64,000 nucleotides of DNA from Gammaproteobacteria bacterium (GTDB lineage: Bacteria; Pseudomonadota; Gammaproteobacteria; JAUZRS01). The stretch lies in contig JAUZSP010000005.1 in NCBI GenBank assembly GCA_030949385.1, positions 39,146 to 103,145 of the forward strand, written 5' to 3'. Made by a program: the position numbers and the translations under genes. Of the stretch, positions 8,941 to 17,676 are shown one piece after another (within the stretch, counting starts at the first letter, position 1; each line of letters starts with the position of its first letter). Below the pieces are notes generated by a model. The model was given only the letters and a program-made list of their open reading frames with translations. It did not search any database and was not told the origin of the DNA.

Positions 8941-10079
8941 TGTTGAAGGTTATCTTCCAACTGACTTAATTCACGATAATCCCACAACGACTCTTGCAGG
9001 TCGTGACTGGCCAGCAATTGCGGCAATCCGTAATGACCTTGAGTCTCAGCCAATACGCTTAAATCCAACAACCATTCATCGTCACGCAATAACAGACGTG
9101 TCTGCTCTAACTGCTCAGAACTCTGGTGCAGATGAGCCACAGCCTGCTGATAATACTCTGCCGCTCGCGCCGGTTTTTGCCACTGCATCAACAACTCTGG
9201 AATCGCCAACCAGACCTCTTGCACCGCCAGATCATCAGCGGAACGCTCAGACAACTGCAACCACGGGCTAAGCGCCGCCGCATAACGATTTTGATGCAAC
9301 CGGCTCCAACCCAACGCCAACAATGCACGGCTGCTGTGCAGACCCTTCAAGGAGACCTTAAGCAGTGCCGTCTCCGCCGCTGCGGGGCGTTTTTCTCGCA
9401 ACGCAAACAAGCCCAACGTTAAATTGGTTCGATCTTGCAGTGCCACCTGTTCGCTGTTCTGCACCGACAAATCAGCCAAACTCTGCAACTGCTGCAACGC
9501 CTGTTGTTTATCCAGAGAAACAGCGATCATGGCGCGATTATAAACCGCGTACCTTGCGTACAACTCTGGCCAATGGGCATTCAAGGTCTGCAAGGCTTTT
9601 TCACGCTGGCCAGTTTGGCTCTGAATCTGCGCCAATAAAAGACGGCCTTTGGCTTGCCATTCGCTGCTTATTTTTTCTGAATCAGAGAAAAATTTTATCT
9701 GTTGTAAAGCCGCCTCTGCCGCCACGCGATAACCGCGTCGATAACTCATTTCAGCCAACAGATACCAAGCACGATTACGCACTGCGCGTGGCTCTCCTTG
9801 TAACAGACGCTGAAAAATAGGCTGGGCTTTTTTATGCAAACCGTAAGCGAGATACAACCCCGCCAATAACAGCTCCGCTTCGGTTTCATGATGAGAGAGT
9901 TGGCGCTGACGTTTAGCTGCCAGCAGTTTTACAATGGCGCTAAAATAATCCTGCTGATAGAAGTGGTAAAGCACTTCGCCGTAATGTGGGTCAAGCAGAG
10001 GCTTTAAATCTGTTTCCATCTCCGCCCGTGCAGAGAGAGAAAATAGAAAAGAAAGGAAAAAAATCGCAACCCTCACCAT
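8901..10079 (-). CDS. periplasmic TPR protein
   Basis: A 392-residue protein with a signal peptide (about 1-19, ending SARA). Several TPR-like repeats follow (for example 'AELLLAGLYLAYGLHKKAQPIFQRLL' split over two helices, and 'RNRAWYLLAEMSYRRG'). The C-terminal third ('DLSVLAETQGHYGLPQLLASHDL') lies outside the repeats. It overlaps the end of the upstream 171-residue gene by 7 bases. It likely acts as a periplasmic scaffold with the other TPR proteins of the operon; there is no enzymatic motif. Confidence 0.8.
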   Translation of the reverse strand: MVRVAIFFLSFLFSLSARAEMETDLKPLLDPHYGEVLYHFYQQDYFSAIVKLLAAKRQRQLSHHETEAELLLAGLYLAYGLHKKAQPIFQRLLQGEPRAVRNRAWYLLAEMSYRRGYRVAAEAALQQIKFFSDSEKISSEWQAKGRLLLAQIQSQTGQREKALQTLNAHWPELYARYAVYNRAMIAVSLDKQQALQQLQSLADLSVQNSEQVALQDRTNLTLGLFALREKRPAAAETALLKVSLKGLHSSRALLALGWSRLHQNRYAAALSPWLQLSERSADDLAVQEVWLAIPELLMQWQKPARAAEYYQQAVAHLHQSSEQLEQTRLLLRDDEWLLDLSVLAETQGHYGLPQLLASHDLQESLWDYRELSQLEDNLQQWRQKIIALKSSR

Positions 10080-10588
10080 TGGCTGATGACAAATTCCGGT
10101 TGCTGTTTTAGCTCTTTATCGCGGATTAAGACCTTAACAAACTGTGATTTTTCTAATTTATGCAGTTTAAATGCTGCCGCCCGTTGATAGACTCGGTTAT
10201 TAGGCCCAAGACCATAAAATATCACCCTTAATTCATACTCACCCGCCGCCAAATTAGCCGTGTAAAGCCGATGTACACCGCCCTTTTTAAGCGCCTCACG
10301 CTCCGACAAGCTGTAATCTGACGTTGTTACTGCCACTCCGTCTATTTTCAGCTGCAAGGAGTGCAGTTGAAAAAAAAAGCCAATATCCAGCGCCACAAAC
10401 ACCGTCACCCTCTGCTGCTGAGGGTAACGCAGCGCCTCGTCCAACTGCAGCAGCTCTTGGTTAAGCTGCAACACCTGCCATTTTAACGCCCGTGTTCGAC
10501 TCTCCAGCTCTTTAAAACTCGGTTCTGCCAGTAAAGGAGCGGTGAGTAAAAAACTCAGTAGCAAAGCAAAACCTATTTGCCTCTTCAT
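10073..10588 (-). CDS. periplasmic coiled-coil protein with beta-sandwich-like C-terminus
   Basis: A 171-residue product with a signal peptide (about 1-21, ending PLLA). A coiled-coil segment follows at about 25-55 (LESRTRALKWQVLQLNQELL). The C-terminal domain contains 'AAGEYELRVIFYGLG', reminiscent of PEGA or Ig-like repeats. It sits between the DUF3570-like barrel and the TPR genes and overlaps the latter. The exact family was not recognised; its role in an outer-membrane or periplasmic assembly is inferred from context. Confidence 0.7.
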   Translation of the reverse strand: MKRQIGFALLLSFLLTAPLLAEPSFKELESRTRALKWQVLQLNQELLQLDEALRYPQQQRVTVFVALDIGFFFQLHSLQLKIDGVAVTTSDYSLSEREALKKGGVHRLYTANLAAGEYELRVIFYGLGPNNRVYQRAAAFKLHKLEKSQFVKVLIRDKELKQQPEFVISQW

Positions 10589-10607
10589 ACCTCGTTAACT
10601 CAACCGC

Positions 10608-11672
10608 TCAATACCAAACGGAGAGATAAAGCTGCAAACTGTTAGCACCAAAACGGTAGGCATTGCCATCAAGATCGCTGTAATCGTCATAATCAAACTC
10701 CATCAACTCATAAGCCAGATTAAATGAGCCTTTATCCAACCCCCATTGACGCGGTGATGCCAAATCAAAACTGACTTTAGCCCCGAGGGTGTTGCTCTGA
10801 TAACGGCTCAGCACTTTATCGCTGGCCATAAAATTAAAATTCTGCTCAAAACTGTCCTGATAAAAATTGGCTTGATCTTGAGCGTAATAACGATAGTAGA
10901 GATCCAATAACCAGTCACGCCGAAATTTTCTGCTAAAACCCAGCTCGACACTCTGTGCCGCCACCTGCCACGTATCCGCACGATAACGGTAATCAATCCG
11001 CCCGCTGCGACCTTCAGACCACGCTTTTTTAGCCCCAAAGGCAAAGATATTACTGCTGCGCGTCTCAGGATACAGCTCTACACCGCTGTTAATGCCTTGC
11101 AAACGACGATAAGGGTTGTTCAAATAACCGCTGTCATTGAGCGACTCGTAATCAAAACTCAAACGCAGATCATTGGTTAGCAACTGCGCCACCCCAACCT
11201 TATAATTAAAGTGCTCCGCTGACGCTTCAAAAGCCGAATCACTTAAATCCAAGACCTGATCCACCCCACGAGAAAAAGCCAAACTGACGGTGCGATCACC
11301 CGCCAAAGCATGTGAAACCCGCAGAGAGAAACGATTACTCTGGTAATCAGACTCTTCACTACGGCTGTAGGTCAAACTCATCAATGAGTTGGCAAACTGA
11401 TAGTCAACCGCAAAATCCGTTGCATCGCGCTGCTCTTGGCTCGGGCTGGCCGTCGCAAGCAGATCCTCGGGTAGACCACGAATCGACTCGCGTTGATAGG
11501 CAAAAGAGAGCGCATAACGCTCCGCAAAATGCTTACGCAGCAGCAGACTGGGCGCATTCACCTCCACCCCATCACCTTGATAATAACGGTAGCTTAGATC
11601 CGAACGCTCTTCTGGTAACTCAGCCAATACCGCACAGCTTGCCAACAACAACACGCCTGTCCAGCGGCTCAT
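10608..11672 (-). CDS. DUF3570-like outer-membrane beta-barrel
   Basis: After a signal peptide (MSRWTGVLLLASCAVLA) the protein begins 'RSDLSYRYYQGDGVEVNAPS' and continues with alternating aromatic/polar strands to a C-terminal 'LQLYLSVWY'. This is typical of DUF3570 barrels, which end in an aromatic residue. About 354 residues from the chosen ATG at 11672 (AGGG eight bases upstream); the frame is open to 11729. DUF3570 genes often sit with ApbE and a DUF4266 lipoprotein, neither of which is here. A pore or structural role in the outer membrane is inferred. Confidence 0.75.
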   Translation of the reverse strand: MSRWTGVLLLASCAVLAELPEERSDLSYRYYQGDGVEVNAPSLLLRKHFAERYALSFAYQRESIRGLPEDLLATASPSQEQRDATDFAVDYQFANSLMSLTYSRSEESDYQSNRFSLRVSHALAGDRTVSLAFSRGVDQVLDLSDSAFEASAEHFNYKVGVAQLLTNDLRLSFDYESLNDSGYLNNPYRRLQGINSGVELYPETRSSNIFAFGAKKAWSEGRSGRIDYRYRADTWQVAAQSVELGFSRKFRRDWLLDLYYRYYAQDQANFYQDSFEQNFNFMASDKVLSRYQSNTLGAKVSFDLASPRQWGLDKGSFNLAYELMEFDYDDYSDLDGNAYRFGANSLQLYLSVWY

Positions 11673-11733
11673 CCTTGAAACCCTATTGTCTGTTTTGCAG
11701 CCTCTCATGACACGTCTCACATTAATCAATTAA

Positions 11734-12381
11734 TTAAAAATAGAAGCTGGCTCCAACGCTCACTTCCAAATTATGGGTTAAGGTTTTAACCCCAAGTAAA
11801 TCACTCTCAAACAGTTGGTCTCTGACATCCACACGCAGATTGAGGCGCTCCAGCGGCACGACTCGATAACCAAAACCCAAGCCGTAGCTGAAATGATCCT
11901 GCTCAATAAAGCGCACATTGCCCACCCCAGCGAGCAGGTAAAACGCGCTGTTCCAAGCACGGTTTTTACCTAAAAAAGCCTCACCAGGAAATAAATTATA
12001 GCCCAGTGCCAACTGATAAAAATCCAACGGCTCCTCTTCTTGCGGGAAAATCACCAAACCCAGTTGACGATACGCACTGTCTTGCAGTTGAGAAACACCA
12101 TAACTTGCATCAAGAAAAAAATCTTCGCTGACATAAAACGCCAAACGCACCCCATACAGAGGCTGTGTAGAAAAATGTTCTATGCTGATCGCCCCACCAA
12201 ACACCCCCAATTCAAAATCCAACGCATCAATATTGGCCTCGACAACTTTAGGCCGCAATAACTGCGGTTCAATAACCACCTCGCGCTCCTGCAACGGCTC
12301 GGCCATTAGGGATGTGGACAGCAGAAAAAATCCAGCTCCGGCAACGCCCAATATTATTCTGTTAAAAAAAGGCTGAAACAC
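11734..12381 (-). CDS. outer-membrane beta-barrel of the TIGR04565 (OMP_myx_plus) type
   Basis: The mature protein contains 'DALDFELGVFGGAISIEHF', 'PLYGVRLAFYVSEDFFLDASYG', 'LALGYNLFPGEAFLG' and a terminal 'NLEVSVGASFYF'. This succession matches my recollection of the outer-membrane barrel family shared by Myxococcus Glt-type clusters and some gammaproteobacteria. The frame is open to 12420. I prefer the GTG at 12381, nine bases after GGAG, because it gives a normal signal peptide (FFNRIILGVAGAGFFLLS). It lies directly downstream of the SH3-barrel gene and probably forms a paired barrel with it. Confidence 0.75.
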   Translation of the reverse strand: MFQPFFNRIILGVAGAGFFLLSTSLMAEPLQEREVVIEPQLLRPKVVEANIDALDFELGVFGGAISIEHFSTQPLYGVRLAFYVSEDFFLDASYGVSQLQDSAYRQLGLVIFPQEEEPLDFYQLALGYNLFPGEAFLGKNRAWNSAFYLLAGVGNVRFIEQDHFSYGLGFGYRVVPLERLNLRVDVRDQLFESDLLGVKTLTHNLEVSVGASFYF

Positions 12382-13093
12382 CCAATAACCACTCCGTATG
12401 TTCATCTGCTTGATTGTCATCCACCAGCAGCAGGTAATCTTTGAGATCCAAACGCAACAGGAAACGACGAGTAATATAGCGTCTCAGCCCGATACCGGCA
12501 GTGATGGCAGTCGCATCCACGTTACGCGCATCCACCAAGGTCGCACGGGGACGATTTTCAAACCGCCCCAGCCCCAAACTAAAATAGGGTGCCCACGTCA
12601 GTGACGGCATCGGACGCGAAACCAAAGCCAGTTGATACATATTCGAGCTAGAAAAAATCCCGCTCACATTCGACACCCCCACCTCCAGCAGCAAATTGGG
12701 GTTAAAACGATAACCGCCGCGCAGCATCGACACCGCATCCCCAGAAAATAGACCTCCGGCAAAACCCAGCTCCCACCGTCTGGCCAAATAATCCGCTTTG
12801 GCCACAGGGCGCAATTGCAAACTGGAACGATCTCGAAAGCGCAACTGCTCCAGTTGCGCCTGACTGATCCAACCCTCTTTGCCCTGAGCACGCACCTTAA
12901 ACCAACTGGTTTTACGCCGCAGCAAACGCAGGCTCTGACCCTGCTCTACGGCATAAAAACGCGGATAAGCCTCTCCTGGCCCCGTACGCAGCTCCAAAAA
13001 CGGCTGCACCACCCAGAGTGTCAGCGATTCAGCCTGCGCACCCGTGGCCAGCAAAAACAGCAATAACAACCTAAAAAGACGGCTAAAAACCAC
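12362..13093 (-). CDS. SH3-domain outer-membrane beta-barrel protein
   Basis: A 243-residue protein with a signal peptide (about 1-21). A bacterial SH3 domain spans about 24-85 ('FLELRTGPGEAYPRF', 'KEGWISQAQLE'). A small beta-barrel of about 150 residues follows, ending in 'LLGVSAFF' with the C-terminal Phe typical of outer-membrane barrels. SH3b domains usually bind peptidoglycan or peptides, so the protein could tie the barrel to the cell wall. It overlaps its neighbours on both sides. Pairing with the next barrel gene recalls the GltA/GltB pair; this is inference. Confidence 0.8.
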   Translation of the reverse strand: MVFSRLFRLLLLFLLATGAQAESLTLWVVQPFLELRTGPGEAYPRFYAVEQGQSLRLLRRKTSWFKVRAQGKEGWISQAQLEQLRFRDRSSLQLRPVAKADYLARRWELGFAGGLFSGDAVSMLRGGYRFNPNLLLEVGVSNVSGIFSSSNMYQLALVSRPMPSLTWAPYFSLGLGRFENRPRATLVDARNVDATAITAGIGLRRYITRRFLLRLDLKDYLLLVDDNQADEHTEWLLGVSAFF

Positions 13094-13592
13094 AGCGACT
13101 CAGCTCCACCGGCTGGCATTGACCGCAACGGGGGCTGTCCTGCTGCTCAACTCGAGTGGTGATCCAACTCAAAACCGCTTGATAACAGAGGTCGTTTTTG
13201 TTCGGGAAAATATCCCCACCCGTATGCGTACCACTGATGGCTGAAATGCCCTGCAACGGCTCCAGCAACAGCTTGCTGTTCACCGGCTGATCCAAATTAG
13301 CAAACGCTTGAGCTGCCACAAAATTACTCTCCATCTGCGTTGAAACCGCTGCTGGGCTGACAAACACTTTAAAACCACCGCCTGAACCACTGGCAGGATT
13401 ATGACAGCCGCTGGCAGAACAGCTCAGGCCGTTGTTATTAATATCCGTATGCAAAATCGGATCAACACAGAGCTGATAATCGCTGCGACAGAGCGCCCGC
13501 CCCTGCTCTTGCAGTGGTTCAACAGTCACCTCTTGGCAACCAACCAACATCAACAAAACGGAGAGTAACAAAGATTTCTTATGGACAACCAT
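13083..13592 (-). CDS. lipoprotein with CX4CH heme-type motif
   Basis: A 169-residue protein with a lipobox (LLMLVGC, Cys 19). The mature part has 'DPILHTDINNNGLSCSASGCH', i.e. a CX4CH motif as used for c-type heme in some multiheme cytochromes, and two further Cys pairs near the C-terminus (CGQCQ, SRCGF). Similarity to planctomycete-type cytochrome C segments ('VDPIL...C..CH') is visible. It overlaps the HzsA-like gene by 14 bases, so it is probably its redox partner or a subunit. Heme attachment is inferred, not proven. Confidence 0.7.
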   Translation of the reverse strand: MVVHKKSLLLSVLLMLVGCQEVTVEPLQEQGRALCRSDYQLCVDPILHTDINNNGLSCSASGCHNPASGSGGGFKVFVSPAAVSTQMESNFVAAQAFANLDQPVNSKLLLEPLQGISAISGTHTGGDIFPNKNDLCYQAVLSWITTRVEQQDSPRCGQCQPVELSRCGF

Positions 13593-16380
13593 TGGCTGCT
13601 CCTGCCGCCCCGATCCACGCCGAAATCGTCAAATAATCCAGCTCCGTCGGTGACAACACCGCCGCCCCGTTCACCGACAAATGGGGGGGACGATCCGTTT
13701 CAATGTTCAGCGCTCGTTTTAACAAGGCACTCTCCGCTGGCTGACAAACATCACTGATCATAGCCAGAGTCACATTAAAATCTCCCAAAAGATTGCCTGT
13801 GAGGACAAAATTACGCCCAACAAACGTACTGTTGGCCGCACCCAAGTCCGGCACACCTCCCACACTGCTGCCAAAGGGCTGATGGCAATTGGCACAGCGG
13901 TTGATCAAAATCGGCTGCACCTCTTGCTCAAATAGACGTTCATCCAACCCCACCACCGCTTGCACCAGCTCGGCCAAATCACGCCGACCGTTGCCATTGG
14001 CATCGGCTCCATAAGGATCATTACGGTACTGCGCACCGAGATCAATCCATTCTGCCAACAGGCGTTTTTCACTGCCATTGAGCATATTGCGATGATCAAC
14101 GCTCATCACCGGCAACGCGGCGGTGGCCAACAGCTCCTGCTCGTTGAGTTTCTCCATCAAGGCGCTGGAGCGCGAGGTTCCCCGTGAATTACCCACACTG
14201 ACCAGCGGCGTTTGACGCAACAAAACCACCTCACCGTCATCAATTTGCACCACGGGCAAACCGGCACTGTCCAGCTGCGGTTTACCGATCAACAACGATT
14301 CATAAGAGGTGGAACGTCCCAGCGCACTGAGGCCATCGCTGAGATCCAGATCCGCCACTAAATCCGTGCCGTTATGGCAACGCACACAGGTTTCCACACC
14401 CGCCACACCTCGGCTCACACTCCAAAGAGACTGAATGTGTTCGGCGTAATTAATCATGCCGTTTTGCGGTGCAGCCGTCGTTAAACCACGGTAATCAAGC
14501 AGCAGTTCGGTATCAATAACCCGCAGCGCCGGATCGGTCCAGAGATCAATAAAATGCGGATCGCTGCCCAGATTCAACGCCGTCGGATCAAGACGAGTAC
14601 GGGTCTCGGCCATCGACTCACCGTTTTCCGCCAACAGCAGCGTATTGGGGTGATTGCCGCTAATGGGAGCGGTGTTAAGCGCACTGCCGCGCCGTGGCGA
14701 ATGACAACCGTTGCAGGTGCGCGTTTCGCCCGGACGGGCTTGAATCCAATTGGTGTGCATCTGCAACGCTCGGCCTTCGGCATCCACCACCGACAGTGCC
14801 AGCGGGGTGTCGGCAGGCACTTTCAGCTTGAAGGAACCGTCCGGTTCGATGGCGGCGTACCCCAAAATCTGCTGCATCTCAAAACGCGATGCCCCGATAA
14901 ACTCCCGCGAGATCCCCGGCGGCGTGGGCAGCGCACGACTGACGCGCAGAAACCGCGCCGGTCGTTGTGCGGCGCGGGTTTGCAGCGGGTCTTTCAGTTT
15001 TGCCAGATCGGCTTTGCCGTTCAGCATCGGCAACGATTCGCTGGCCAGCAGAACACTCTCTCCCATCAAATCCGATTGATCGGTGTCGTAGACACTTTTG
15101 ACATTGAGAATGGCCTCACCTGCTGCCGCCAGCGCGGCGTTCAGCGGTTTGTCCGGCACCACAAAAGGCCGCTCACGAGGCATGATCGCAATGGGATCGG
15201 TTAATACCCAGCCCTCAGCGGCCAAGGCGATGGGGCGCTGGGTTTTTGTGTGCAGATCAAACATATAAATGCCATAACGGGGCAGCCCTTCAACCACCTC
15301 GCTCACCCCACTGAACGGGTTGGCCTGCTGCACCGGTTGATAAGGGCTCCAACTGAGCAGCACGCGGTTGCTGCCATCCCAGAGCGGATAAGGGGTGGTG
15401 TAACGGCCTTTGTCTGAAATCTCTCGTCCTAGCGGCAGTTCAAACAAAGTCGCCTGCTGCTGTCCCGTACCCGTGACACCCTCAAACGCCGCTTGATCAA
15501 TGTCGGTAAAGTTATCTTTGTCGATGATCAGCAAGGCTCCTCCTTCGTGCGTCCCCAATAAGGGCATCACCGAAGTGATGATCCGACCGTCTTGCATCTC
15601 ACGGGGGTGCAGATAGCTGTTACCTGGACTAAACGCCCCATAAAGCACAAACAGGTTGGTGCCATCAGGATTACTGAAAAAGAGCGGGAAGTGATTTTTA
15701 TCCCCCACATGATCCCAACGGGCAAAGAGCAGTTCGCCACTTTTGAGCACAGTCGGGTTGCGGTCGTGACTCTGATTAAAGGAGATCTGCTGCACGTTGC
15801 TGCCATCGGCGTTTATGGTGTGCAAGACAATGCTCGCCTCACGTTCGTATTCATCTCGGCTGGCAAACGGCTCCATGCCCTCGGCCTGCATCAGTTGACG
15901 GCTCTTTTGCTGCCGATCCGATGAAAAAACAATCCGACCGTCTGGCAGGTAGGCCGGGTCAACATCGTTACCTGCATTGGCCAGCGCATCGTCGCTGATC
16001 AGTCGCGTAAGGCGCTTATCGACAATGCTGTATTGCCACATGTTCCAACTGCTGTCCTGCGGCCCTTTCATGGAGAAGATCACTTTACTGGCATCGTAAG
16101 AGACCTCTGGATCAGAGACATCGCCCTGACCTTGAGTGTGGCCACGGGTGAGGTTAATCGGCTCCACACTGGGCGAGGCCAAATCCTTCCAAAATAAGTC
16201 ACCACCCGCCGCCCAACGAATGCCGTCCACAGGGCTGCCCATGGTGCTGGCGTGACGTTGCACATAAACAATGGGGAAATTACCCTCCACCACCACCGCG
16301 TTTTCCGGCTGCGAACAGCCGCTCAACAGCAGTGACAGCAACAACAACCAAACAACGTAACCTGCTCTAAAGGTGATCAT
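13579..16380 (-). CDS. HzsA-related triheme lipoprotein (beta-propeller cytochrome)
   Basis: A 933-residue lipoprotein (lipobox LLLSGC, Cys 22). Residues about 35-400 show PD40/TolB-like propeller blades ('GDVSDPEVSYDASKVIFSM', 'DPAYLPDGRIVFSSDR') typical of the middle domain of hydrazine synthase alpha and its relatives. Three c-type heme motifs follow: CNGCH (556-560), CVRCH (665-669) and CANCH (829-833), the last in a 'VQPILINRCANCH' context. Anammox hydrazine synthesis is not implied; HzsA-like proteins without that role are known outside planctomycetes. It is the first gene of the minus-strand operon and overlaps the CX4CH lipoprotein. The substrate is unknown. Confidence 0.8.
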   Translation of the reverse strand: MITFRAGYVVWLLLLSLLLSGCSQPENAVVVEGNFPIVYVQRHASTMGSPVDGIRWAAGGDLFWKDLASPSVEPINLTRGHTQGQGDVSDPEVSYDASKVIFSMKGPQDSSWNMWQYSIVDKRLTRLISDDALANAGNDVDPAYLPDGRIVFSSDRQQKSRQLMQAEGMEPFASRDEYEREASIVLHTINADGSNVQQISFNQSHDRNPTVLKSGELLFARWDHVGDKNHFPLFFSNPDGTNLFVLYGAFSPGNSYLHPREMQDGRIITSVMPLLGTHEGGALLIIDKDNFTDIDQAAFEGVTGTGQQQATLFELPLGREISDKGRYTTPYPLWDGSNRVLLSWSPYQPVQQANPFSGVSEVVEGLPRYGIYMFDLHTKTQRPIALAAEGWVLTDPIAIMPRERPFVVPDKPLNAALAAAGEAILNVKSVYDTDQSDLMGESVLLASESLPMLNGKADLAKLKDPLQTRAAQRPARFLRVSRALPTPPGISREFIGASRFEMQQILGYAAIEPDGSFKLKVPADTPLALSVVDAEGRALQMHTNWIQARPGETRTCNGCHSPRRGSALNTAPISGNHPNTLLLAENGESMAETRTRLDPTALNLGSDPHFIDLWTDPALRVIDTELLLDYRGLTTAAPQNGMINYAEHIQSLWSVSRGVAGVETCVRCHNGTDLVADLDLSDGLSALGRSTSYESLLIGKPQLDSAGLPVVQIDDGEVVLLRQTPLVSVGNSRGTSRSSALMEKLNEQELLATAALPVMSVDHRNMLNGSEKRLLAEWIDLGAQYRNDPYGADANGNGRRDLAELVQAVVGLDERLFEQEVQPILINRCANCHQPFGSSVGGVPDLGAANSTFVGRNFVLTGNLLGDFNVTLAMISDVCQPAESALLKRALNIETDRPPHLSVNGAAVLSPTELDYLTISAWIGAAGAANGCP

Positions 16381-16612
16381 CCTATCGTCCTTATTCCATT
16401 TCTTAATCTTAGCTTAAACACAATCAGAGCAAACTCCGGTGATCTCCCACACAGTTCCGCAAAAACCATTATCCGACAATATCCTTAATAAACGCCTAAA
16501 ACCGCCCCTAACAACAATGGAACAGGGTTCACAACCTTTTACCACTGTTGGTATGCTTTGCAACAATAACCGATCAAAGGCCGCAAAATGGGTCACAAGG
16601 AGTGAATAAAAA

Positions 16613-17602
16613 ATGAGTCAGAAAGCAATTTTAGTCAGCGGCGGAGCCGGTTACATTGGCAGCCATGTGGTACGTCAACTGGGCGAAGCGGGCGAACGCA
16701 TCGTCGTTTTAGATAACCTCTCCACCGGCTTTGCCGAGGCGGTACTCTACGGCGAACTGATCGTGGGCGATACCGGTGACCAAGCCTTGGTACGCAAAAT
16801 TCTCAAAGAGTACGATGTGGAATCGGTGATTCACTTTGCCGCCCACACCGTGGTACCGGAATCGGTCAGTAACCCGCTGAAATATTACGGCAACAATACC
16901 TGCTGCACTCGCAATTTGCTCGAATGCTGCGATGAAGCGGGGATCAAACATTTTATCTTCTCTTCCACCGCCGCCGTTTACGGGATGCCCGAGACCATGC
17001 CCGCCACCGAAGAAACCCCCAAAGCGCCCATCAATCCTTATGGCATGTCCAAATTGATGACCGAATACATGCTGCGCGACCTCTCAGCGGTCAGCGACTT
17101 GAGCAGCGTGGCGCTGCGTTATTTTAACGTCGCCGGTTGCGATCCTGAAGGACGCATCGGTCAAAGCACCCCCAACGCCACCCTGTTGATCAAGGTCGCC
17201 TGCGAAGTGGCGGTGGGCAAACGCGACAGCATTTCCATCTTTGGCACCGATTACCCGACCCCCGATGGCACCGGCATCCGCGATTACATCCATGTGGAAG
17301 ATCTGGCCGACGCGCATCTAAAAGCCTTGGAATACCTGCGTGGCGGTGGCGAGAGCACGGCGCTGAACTGCGGTTACGGTCACGGTTACAGCGTCCGTGA
17401 AGTGCTGGAGATGGTGGGCAAAGTCAACGGCACGCCCCTCAACATCATCGAAGAGCCACGCCGTGCCGGTGATCCACCAGAGTTGATTGCTGGAGCCGAT
17501 CTGATCCGCACCCAGCTGGGCTGGCAGCCGCAGCACGACGATCTGGAGGCGATTGTCAGCACCGCGCTGGCCTGGGAGAAAAAATTAGCTGCAAAATCCT
17601 AG
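16613..17602 (+). CDS. galE: UDP-glucose 4-epimerase
   Basis: A 329-residue short-chain dehydrogenase/reductase of the GalE family, which interconverts UDP-glucose and UDP-galactose in the cytoplasm for surface glycan synthesis. The NAD-binding motif GGAGYIGSH is at the N-terminus. The catalytic Ser (SSTAAVYG region) and the Y-x3-K pair (YGMSK) are present, as are the family signatures 'RYFNVAG' and 'DGTGIRDYIHV'. Length matches the family. An AAGGAG ribosome-binding site lies upstream of the ATG. It is divergent from the HzsA-like operon, leaving about 230 bp of shared upstream region. Confidence 0.96.
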   Translation: MSQKAILVSGGAGYIGSHVVRQLGEAGERIVVLDNLSTGFAEAVLYGELIVGDTGDQALVRKILKEYDVESVIHFAAHTVVPESVSNPLKYYGNNTCCTRNLLECCDEAGIKHFIFSSTAAVYGMPETMPATEETPKAPINPYGMSKLMTEYMLRDLSAVSDLSSVALRYFNVAGCDPEGRIGQSTPNATLLIKVACEVAVGKRDSISIFGTDYPTPDGTGIRDYIHVEDLADAHLKALEYLRGGGESTALNCGYGHGYSVREVLEMVGKVNGTPLNIIEEPRRAGDPPELIAGADLIRTQLGWQPQHDDLEAIVSTALAWEKKLAAKS

Positions 17603-17627
17603 GTAAGCGGTTAGGGTAAAATCACAT

Positions 17628-17653
17628 GGATTCCCGCCTGCGCGGGAATGACG
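17628..17653. repeat. short REP-like palindrome, family A
   Basis: ATTCCCGC and GCGGGAAT arms separated by four bases, inside TGG-...-GACG. The same element lies at 49561-49587 in the opposite orientation. It sits in the gap between galE and the next gene and could act as a hairpin terminator or a REP element. Confidence 0.75.
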
Positions 17654-17676
17654 CTAAACCACAGTAGGCAAGCCGT

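Noticed and set aside
14554..15204. 216-codon plus-strand frame
   Set aside because: Antisense to the HzsA-like gene with Arg/Gln-rich composition typical of shadow frames.
13579..16380. Anammox-type hydrazine synthase
   Set aside because: Only the HzsA-like propeller/heme architecture is present; the beta and gamma subunits and other anammox genes are absent and the gene context is different.
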